Shown one piece after another: positions 55,901 to 64,000 of a DNA stretch of 64,000 nucleotides. The position numbers and the translations under genes are program-made. Location: contig LSYV01000007.1 of assembly GCA_001584585.1 (NCBI GenBank), positions 1,539,055 through 1,603,054 on the forward strand. The letters run 5' to 3'. Under the pieces are notes generated by a model, which was given only the letters and a program-made list of their open reading frames with translations, was not told the DNA's origin and made no database searches. Within the stretch, counting starts at the first letter, position 1. Each line of letters starts with the position of its first letter. The stretch is from Gonium pectorale. Lineage: Eukaryota > Chlorophyta > Chlorophyceae > Chlamydomonadales > Volvocaceae.

Positions 55901-58900
55901 GACGCCCTGGCATGGTACTGTAATGCGAATGGATAATAGATTGAGGAGTATTTTCTCTCCCCCCGGTGGTGTGTCCCTCGCAGTGATGACCCGCCACCTC
56001 AATGGCATTTGTCGGCACGTGCTGCTGCCCGGCCAGCTGGCGCGGACGGCGCGTGAGCTGGCGGCGCTGCTCCCCTCGCTACCCTCTCCGCACGACCGGC
56101 TCACGGGCCACCTGGCCGCGGCCCGCACCCTGGCCCACCTGCTGTCGCTGCGGGCCGCCTCGCGGCAGCTGGCAGCCGCCGACGCGCTGGCCAAGCAGCT
56201 GTACCCGGCGCTCGCGGGAGCGGTCCAGGCTGCGGAGGCGCTGGCGCAGGCACAGCAGCCGCCCACGCCGCCGCCGCCAGGCGCCGACCAGCGCAGGTCG
56301 CGGAGCGTGGGTGGCTCCAACACGGCGGAGCTTGCCGGGCTGCCCGCGCAGGTGAGGAGCGAGCAAGCACCGAACACACCACACACACGTATCATCTTTG
56401 TTGGGAACCGCGGGGCACCTCACCAACCTATGCTACTCCAGTTCAGGTTTCCTCACTTCCGCTTGCTGGGGCAACGTGCATGGCAATAGTGCCATACTAA
56501 CCGCGTAAGTCCCTCTGCGTGGGGCCTCGTATCTGCTGCAGGTGGTGCTGCTGGCGCTTGCCCATGCCGAAGTCGCGGCGGCACACCGGCAGTACCGCTC
56601 CGCAGCGCACCACCTGATCTGCTTCCTGGACCTTCTGTCCGCCGTGGGGCTGGCGGGCTCCCTAGAGGGCGCCCAGGCGCGCATGCAGCTGGGAGACCTC
56701 ACATTGCGCCTCGGTTACTCGCCGACCGACGCCGCCGTCCACTACGAGGCCGCAGCAGCCATCCTCACCCAGCTCTACGGCCAGAGCCATTTCCGCGTTG
56801 GGCGCGCAATGCTGGCGGCCGCGCGATGCGGGCCGGAGGCGGTAGCGGCCGCCAGCGCGGCGGCCGCCGCCGCTTCTGCGGGCTCGCCGGCGCATGGGCT
56901 GGACGTGAGCCCGATGGTGCCCACGCCTGCCAGCGACCGGTACTTTGCGGCGGCGGGCCAGCGCCCCTTGGAGGTGATGCTCAAGGACTGCCTCTACGTG
57001 CAGCAGCTGTCGCAGGTGAGGAGTGGAGCCTGGAGCTTATGTCTTTGTGTGGTCGGCGCTGCGATGGTGCTGCCGCACCAGCCCAGGATCCCTGAAACGG
57101 TACAGCTTCGCAAGCGGTGTGCTTTGTTTATGTGTCTTAGTGCAGCGCCTGGCCTCAAGTGCATGCTGAATTTGTTCCCATACCCTGGCTGGGTGATCCG
57201 CGCCTCCTGCAGGGCAAGTTCAACCTGGACGTGGCGGAGGTGGAGGTGGCTCGCGGTTCGCTCATGTGCCGCCGGAACCGGCCCGACGAGGCGCTCAGCT
57301 GCGGCCTGGCGGCCCTGGGCGTGGTGCTCGAGGTGCTGGGAGACGGCACCCCGCAGGTGCGCACGCACGCCCCCTCAGCAGTTGCTGCTTTCTCCTACTT
57401 TACCGCACCATTGCAAACCTCACTTGCGGCACTTTGCCCATCTTCACCTTGCTGCCCCCGCCAAAACTCACACCCCAATCCCAGGTGGCCGAGTGCCTGG
57501 ACCTGGTCGCGGCTGCACTGCGCCAGCAGCGCCGCCCGGCGGCAGCAGCCGCCATCGCGCTGCACGCCCAGGCCATCCGCATTCACGCCCAGGCGGCCTC
57601 CTCGACAGGCGGAGACGACGACGGCGACCGTGCGGCACGGCAGCCCCCTCCCCCCACCGAGGCACTGGTCCTGGAGCACCTCCACGTCAAGCCCGATGCC
57701 GACACAACGCCCGGCACCAACCCCGCCACCCCCATGGCTGCTGGGGCGCGCGCGACCACACCCATGACAGCGGCGGCCAACGCCGCCAACCCGCTCCTAC
57801 GCTCATCCTCCGGCCGACCCCCGCTACCGCGCCCTCCCAGCAGTGCCTCCGGCACGCCCTCGGCCGCCAAGCAGCGGATTGGATCACTCTTGGTCAAATC
57901 GCCCGTCGTCCAGGTGCCCGTCCCCGACGAGGACGGCACGCGGGCGCCCAGCGCCTCCCCCAACGACGACGACGACCAGCTGCGGCCATCACCGGAGATG
58001 GTTGTTCTAGAGCCGGGCGCCGAGGACGAGGACGAGGACGGCCCCGAGTCGCCCACGGTCGTGGGGAGAACCTCCGCGTCGCGCGCGGACGGCGTCCGTC
58101 CGTCCGTATCCTCCTCTCCGACCTCCGCAAGGTCGTCCACAGCGCCGGCTTCGGCATTGCTGCCTGTGCCTGCGGACGGCAGCCTGAAAGCTGCGGCCGC
58201 CGCCATCGTCGGCGCCGTGCGGCACGTTTCCCGCCCGCCACCCTTGGTGCCAGAGGACAGCATGCAATACCGCCATTCACCGCGGGTCCGCGCCAGAGTC
58301 GATGCGGCACTGGACGAGCCGCTCGGCAGCCCGGCCCCAGGTGGTGAGTCCCCACGGCCGACCGTCACCCGCAGCGCTCCCGCCACTCCCGCAGCGGCCA
58401 ACGCCGCCGAGGGGGAGCGTTCCGGCTCCGACAAGTCAACGCCCATCCAGGAGATCCCGCTGCGTACCTTCTTCTCCGCCGCAGCAGTGCGCAGTTCGCT
58501 GTTGCTGCAGGATCGGGACAGTGAGGGTGGGCAGCAGCCGCGGCAACTGGAGGCAGTGGTCAATGCCGCTGCAACCGAGTCGGAGGCCGAGCTTGCACCG
58601 GAGACTGATCCGGGTCAGGGGACGGAGCCCGTGGACCTGGCTGTTGAAGCTCAGGCCGCCGAGCTGGACTCGAAGCCTGATGAGCAAGATGGGCCGGTCC
58701 CAGAGCAGCCGGAGGAGGAACCCTTGGTCCAGCCGCCGCCGCCGCAGCAGCTGCTTGAGGCCGACCCGGCTCAGCCAGAGTCAGAGTCGGAGCAGCCCAC
58801 GGACACGGGCATGGATTCGCCAATGGTTACGGAAGTTGCACTGTCTCAGCTGGAGGCAGAGGTGGCGGCTGAGAAGCCCCTGCTGACGCAGGATACGATG

Positions 58901-61900
58901 GATGAGGCTGAGCAGGCAGAGGAGCAGGAGCAGGCTGCCGCTGAATCGGCGACCGAGCTGACAGAGGATGAGGTGCTGGCGACGGACTTGCTCGCGGAAT
59001 TGCAGGCGTCGCAGGGCTCTGACGAGTCGCCAGAGGCCTTTGCAGTGGCCGACCTGATCGCGGCGTTCACGCTCCACACGGATGAGCCCACCGCTGACGC
59101 ACCCGAGCAGCAGCAACTTGCTGAGCAGCCCGCCCAGGCCCAGGGCCAGTCTGGCGATCAGACGCCGGCTGAGCTAGGTGCCGAGGACGAAGGCGCAACC
59201 GTGCCCCGCATGGCATCCAGAAGCTCCGGCAGCGCCGAGGCCTTCACCTCAGCCGCCTCCGTGGCTGTGGTCGAGTGCGGGGCCGAGCCCGGGCAGACCC
59301 AGGGTGGCCACGTCTCGGAGGAGGAGGAGGAGCATGAGCGGGTCGGGCCCGTGGACCTCATCGCAGCCGCCCCGGCGCTCTGTCTGCGCGACTCACCTGT
59401 GACCACGCCCACGGAAGCCATGGCCGCTGAGGCACGGGCGCTCGCCTCCGCGCTGTTCTGCGCGCCAGTGGCCGTAAGCGTGCAGAGCCCATGCATCAGC
59501 ACCGATGGCGCCAACAGCTCCCAGCACGCTAGCCCTGATGTCCGCCTGCCGCCGCCGCCCCCGGATAGCCTGGCCAAGGCCGCCATCCTTGCAGCCGCCA
59601 GCCGGGCAGCGACGCCGCGTGACCTCGAGGCCATGCTCAACGCCTCAGTTTCCGCCCTGCCATCGCAGCCAATGGGCACGGTCCTCCCGCCGACAGCTGA
59701 GGGCTCGCTCCTGACTCAGAGCGTCGCCGCAAGCTCGCTCACGGACGCCTCGTCGGGCCAGCAGCACAAGGGACCGGCAGCCAGGTCCTCACTGGGCAAA
59801 TCCCCCGTGGTTGATGCTGACGTCTCGAGTGGCGACCCCTCGCCCATCCCGGCGGCGGAATTCTCGGTCCCGACGGCGCTGGCCACGCTTGTGGACCCGG
59901 AGGAGGTTCTCATCGGTGAGGTAGTGGAGGGCGCTGCGCTGACGGCGAGAGACCGGCACAAAGCCACCGAGACGCGCTGGTTCGACGCGGAAGACGTCGC
60001 GCCTGTTGAGGCTCGGGAGGGTGCCCTGTCGCAGACGCCTGCTCGGCAGCCGTCAGGCGGGGCTGCAGCGCCTGCCGCTGGTGGTGCGGTGGTGGCTACG
60101 CCGGCAGGCAGCAGTCGCACCCGGGCGTTGCCTCAGCCAGGCCCGGGGACGCCAGGGCCCGCATCGGCGGCACAAGCTGCGCCTTTGGGGGCGCAGGGCG
60201 GCGCCCCTGGCACGTCGGCCGTCCCGAGCCCCGACGGCGAGGTCATTGCCACGGCCACGGTGCCCGCCTCAAAACAGTGGATCTGCACGGACGACGCAGC
60301 GGCTGTCGCCGGGCCCCACGGTGGCATGGCGTGGGATGCGGGCCTGCCAGACTCTGGCTCTGACCGAGTCCTCGAGATCTCAGAGAGCGACACGGATTCG
60401 GCCGGTCTGGTCAACTCGCTTATCCCGCTGTCCGACCAGTCGGGAGGACTCCTGGGTGAGAGCGGCGAGGAGAGCGCGCGTGAGCTATCAATGTCGCCGC
60501 AGCAGGCAGCTCCCCCACCACAGCCAGTGGCAGCGGGCGCAGGGCAGGAGGCGCAGAGCCGCGAGGTGGCCATGAGGTCCGCCTCGGGGTCGTCGTCACG
60601 TTCGCTCCTACCGTCACCTCCGCCATCTCGCTATGTCACCGCGCTGCAATCCCGCCAGTCGTCGGCGCGGACGTCGCGCCAATCCTCCGCGGCGCCATCA
60701 CGGCTACCGTCCGCACCGTCGTCACGCCAAACCACGGCCCCGCCGTCCCGACGGACCTCGGCACCGGCATCCCGCCTGCCATCGGCACCGTCTTCTCGCC
60801 AGCCATCGGCGCCAACATCACGGCTGCCGTCGCGCCAGCCCTCAGCGCCAACATCACGGCTGCCCTCAGCGCCGACATCACGCCAGCCCTCGGCAGCCCC
60901 ATCTCGACAGCCTTCGGCACCGCCATCGCGCTCAGGCTCCTTCATCCACAAGCCCGCGGCCCCAAAGGCAGCAGCTGTGCAGGCGCCGGTCCGCTGCATC
61001 ACGCCGCCGCGCATGACCCCGGAGAAGACGCCTGTCAGCTCCCGGCAAGGCCGCGTCCGCTCCTCCTCGCACACGGGCGTATCAGGAGACCCGGTTGCGT
61101 TCCTGACCAGCTCTCCCAGCCGGATCCCGCCTCCACGCTCTGCCTCCGGCTCCAATGTCACCGCTCGACGCCGCAGCCTGTCCATGAATTCGGGTATCGC
61201 CGCATTGTTGGAAAGGAGCGAGACGCCACGGCTGCCGCACAGCCCCGTGCCAGTGGCCCTCGCTCCCGCCACCGCCCCAGTGGCGGCGCGGAGAAGCGTC
61301 CCGCCAAGTGCACAAGAGTCGCCCACGGCCCGGCCGCGCATCCCGCTGCCTCCCGCCACCAGTGCCTCCATCGCGCTGCCGGTCCGACGCGGCACCAGCC
61401 GCATTCCCGCCCCGTCGCGGCCAGACAGACTGGACGAGTCGCTCATGGTTGCCTCGCGGGCCCTGTCAAGGACGTCCCGTGTCAGCAGCGACGGCGCGGA
61501 CGGCGTCGCCCGCAGCGTTACGTCCATCAGCCGCATCCCCCACGCGCCGGAACGCTCGTCGCATCCCGGGCCCGGGCCCTCCAGTCGGCGCCTCGCCGCC
61601 AGCCGCATACCGCATCTCCTGCCTCAAAACCCCCAGCCGCAACACCACCAGGACCGCAACGGCGACCACCACGAGCAGCGCCAACCCCAGCACGAAGAGC
61701 ACGAGCATCAGTCGGGGCACCCGCAAGCGGTGGAGGAGCAGCGGTTGTCGCAGCAGCTGCATCCGCAGCGGTCCATGCGGTCGACCACCTCCTCCCTCAA
61801 CTTCTCCGCCGACCTGGGGTCCGTGCAGGGCAGCGTGGACAGCCTGCAGCTGGCGGGCGCAGCAGCCGGGGGCCGGCGGCGTAGCTCCTGCACTGGCGCG

Positions 61901-63521
61901 CGCGAGCGCGTCGTCTTCTATGCAGTGGACACCAGCATTCGGGGAGCCAATGCGCAGTCGAACTCAGCGAGGGCCAGTAGCGACGGATCCCTCATCTCCG
62001 AACTGACCTCCTCGCCCACCGCCAGCCGGGCGTCGGGCCGCATCCCCCACCCGCCCCCCGGCAGCACCGGCACCACGCCGCAGCCGCGGAGCAACGGATC
62101 CAGCCGCATCCCCTCGGCGGCGCACTCCAGGCGCTCGCCTGTTGCCGTCGCCGGCGAGGGCGAGCTGCAGGAGGAGCACGTACGGGTCGCAGGCGGGCAG
62201 GCCGAAGGCGCGACTGCTGCCGAAGGCCGGCGCGTTGAAGGCGGGCAACCCGCCGAAGGCCTAGTTGCCGCAGGCGCAGCTGCCGAAGGCACAATAGCCG
62301 AAGGGCAGCTGGCCGAAGGGCAAGCACCTCACGCAGCGGCCGAGAGCTGCGTCAGCGCCGCCGAAGGCCGGTCAGTGGAGGACCAGGTTGGGGAGGCTGC
62401 GTCTGCCGGTGGCGAGGTAGCAGGAACACCCCCTCGCAGCGCCGCACCCTCCACGCCCCCTGCCAAGGCATCTGGGGCCCAGTCTGCTGGTTCTCATGTC
62501 GTGGCGGGTCTCGGCTTCACTCGCATCCCCGTGGCGTCCACCTCCCTGGCCATTACGCCCGCCAACCGCATGCGGAGCAGCAGCATCCCGTCCATGCGGC
62601 CGGGCGGACAGCACGCCTGCAGCTCCTCCATCACGCTGACCCCGACGGGAGGCCGTTGGTCACCCACTCCCCACCGCTCTGATACGCCAGCAGTCGCACG
62701 ATTCTCGGGCTCGCAGCCGAAGGCGCCTGGCAGTCGGCGGCCGCTGTTGTTCACGTCCTTGGCGAGCCACGACGGGCCCCTCTCGGCAGCCGCGTCGACG
62801 GCGGCCAGCGCGGGGACGCAGCCCAGCTTCCTGGCCGAGACCGACGCGGTCTCTTCGCCCGCAGCTCGCATGGCCGGATCCTACACCGCCGCGTACCTCA
62901 TGCAGGCGCAACAGCAGGGAGACGCACATACGCGCCAAGGGTGAGCCCCAGCCCTTCGGGTTTTTGCCCGGTATTTCATCGCAGTAGATCCCATCCCTGT
63001 GCCCGATGTGCTGTTGACGTTTACTGTTGACTATCCTGTCACATGTTGGCTCTCCTTGCTGTCTAGTCAACTCTTGCTTAACGGCATCCTTGTCGCCTCC
63101 GCACCCTCGTCCGACGGCCGCAACACGCTCTTACTTGCCCCGTTCTTGTCCGCCCCGCAGGACGACGCCCCCGACTGGCGGCGCAGCAGGCTCACGGCGC
63201 GGCTCCCTGCTGCCGCAGGTCGGCGCCGCCAGCCCCTCACCCTCCGTCCCCCGCGGCGTCAAGCTGCACAACCCGCTGTTCATCGGCAACAGCCCCCGAC
63301 TGGCGGATGTCAACTACCACGACGAGCCGGACGTCCCCACGGGGGAGCACCTCAGCGGCGAGCAGTCGCACTCCTTCATGGCGGAGGCCGGGGTGGAAGG
63401 GGAGCCGATGTCGGGGCCGCAGCAGTGGGAGGAGCTGCAGCGCGGCGGTATTGGCAGCAGGGGTGGCGGCGGCGTCGCGCCGCTAGGGGGAACCCCGCAG
63501 AGCGCGCCGCAGCGGCTGTGA
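49965..63521 (+). CDS. STAND/NB-ARC-like NTPase with HeLo-type N-terminus, TPRs and long SxIP-rich tail
   Basis: The 21 exons read 49965-50092, 50258-50338, 50490-50685, 50820-50924, 51135-51242, 51390-51530, 51673-52073, 52182-52243, 52437-53470, 53631-53873, 54068-54217, 54359-54490, 54664-54870, 55015-55310, 55490-55547, 55681-55831, 55984-56351, 56542-57015, 57213-57356, 57485-62940 and 63161-63521. All are in phase, giving about 3,431 aa. Residues 1-135 form a four-helix bundle (CQHVFKTLNRVARR, LREVAWGVEELLANFSS, LLRLLRTSRLDALVRWRLDD) like MLKL/RPW8 HeLo domains. Residues ~215-300 hold FWWRHLAGLEEVPWSTLWPH, an EF-hand-like helical module. NTPase: P-loop GPRGCGKTAL (~655), Walker B GLILDNADLLL, RLVLVAGPG, a GLPL-like LPGLLRLAG, winged helix (TVLCCLASVGVPLEEEDVA, LYDRGLLSY) and HEVVGHVRVW in the MHD position. 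TPRs span ~1095-1530 (LGYSPTDAAVHYEAAAAIL). The rest is disordered. STAND proteins act as nucleotide-gated switches; its role here is unknown. Confidence 0.82.
52466..52564 (+). repeat. Three in-frame 33-bp repeats in the STAND gene
   Basis: Three tandem units encode SLQASRDGMPA, SLRASRDGVAG and SLRASREGPLV in the linker before the NTPase domain. The consensus RASRDG is basic with a central Ser, a plausible phosphorylation site for basophilic kinases. Confidence 0.85.
60640..60950 (+). repeat. Ser/Pro/Arg tandem repeat in the STAND tail
   Basis: Some fifteen imperfect units of SRxPSAPx, about 8 residues (24 bp) each, for example SRQPSAPT and SRLPSAPS, at residues ~2545-2650. The block is basic and Ser-rich and sits just before the SxIP cluster. 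Confidence 0.85.
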
Positions 63522-64000
63522 GCGAATGCACCCGCTAGGGAGTTTCACATGTGTTCACTGTGTCAGTTTTCATGCACGTTCGTCGTCGGTGTGACCGCGG
63601 TTATTGTACAAGAGCAGCCTCTTGGCAGGGGACACAGAGAGACCTACTGTCTTTCTGATGGCATGTGGTGACGACGCCGAAGACGTCATATACAATATAT
63701 GAAACTGTTCAAGTGTCTGAACTTACGACAATCTAGCGCAGTACGGCCACCTCTGCCGGGCACACGCAAGCGACTTTGCCTCTGGTGCAACACAACAGAG
63801 GCTGCTGTGTTCGGGGGCGGGGCGTTGCGGCGTGCATCTGCCGGTTGCTCTGTGAGGCGCTGGCTTGGGGACATGTCCAACAATGGATTTGGACGTCGGG
63901 CGTGCAGGCGGCGTTTCCCTGTGCTGCCAACGCAGTAACCAGGACCTTTGCTGACATACGTACGACTTGATCTGACGCTTTGCATCAGGCGTGTCTCATT
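63522..64000. other. 3' flank of the STAND gene
   Basis: It should contain the 3' UTR. No further gene or repeat seen. Confidence 0.5.

Noticed and set aside
57583..58563. Minus-strand ORF (326 codons)
   Set aside because: Mirror frame of the large plus-strand exon 57485-62940, with Ser/Ala/Gly-biased composition and no splice support.

Overview
The window looks like nuclear DNA of a volvocine (Chlamydomonas-type) green alga. It is GC-rich, and its genes are split by many short introns with GTGAG/GTGCG donors and C/T-rich GCAG acceptors. The proteins carry very long Ala/Gly/Ser/Pro-rich stretches. KDZ, hAT and L1-type transposable elements lie between the genes. Species cannot be fixed from sequence alone. 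There are three assembly gaps (11612-11631, 26957-27161, 45760-45779), and base quality looks poor in the first 45 bases.

Layout. 1-1730 (-): 5' exons of ELP3, the Elongator catalytic subunit, running off the window edge. 3462-8810 (+): a heat-shock transcription factor with its DNA-binding domain spread over four exons. About 10.0-28.9 kb is a transposon-rich island of somewhat lower GC. It holds an L1-type ORF1/ORF2 fragment (11.4-13.0 kb, -), a KDZ transposase (13.2-16.0 kb, -), a small unknown gene with two RNxxxH motifs (18.65-19.46 kb, -), a 509-bp non-autonomous hAT element with target-site duplication (19752-20260), and two damaged non-LTR retrotransposons meeting tail to tail at about 23770. 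It also holds a cluster of four covarying hairpins (27.7-28.0 kb). 28997-31229 (-): RPN9/PSMD13, a 26S proteasome lid subunit.

The right half is two giant genes, head to head. 32183-49059 (-) encodes about 4,070 aa with four cyclic-nucleotide-binding (CNB) folds; 21 exons join without a phase break, although two of the folds are interrupted by hundreds of disordered residues. 49965-63521 (+) encodes about 3,430 aa. It has an MLKL/RPW8-like (HeLo-type) helical N-terminus, a STAND/NB-ARC-like NTPase with winged helix, TPRs, and a 1,900-residue disordered tail that carries a cluster of SxIP motifs. About 0.9 kb separates the two start codons.

The two giant genes are the most unusual content. 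The STAND protein has the layout of an immune NLR (membrane-active helical bundle, NTPase switch, repeat sensor) but a tail suited to binding the microtubule-plus-end protein EB1. The CNB protein would be a multi-site cyclic-nucleotide receptor. Their shared upstream region makes co-expression plausible; that is inference. Exon models were built by reading splice sites and phases by eye, without transcript or database support.
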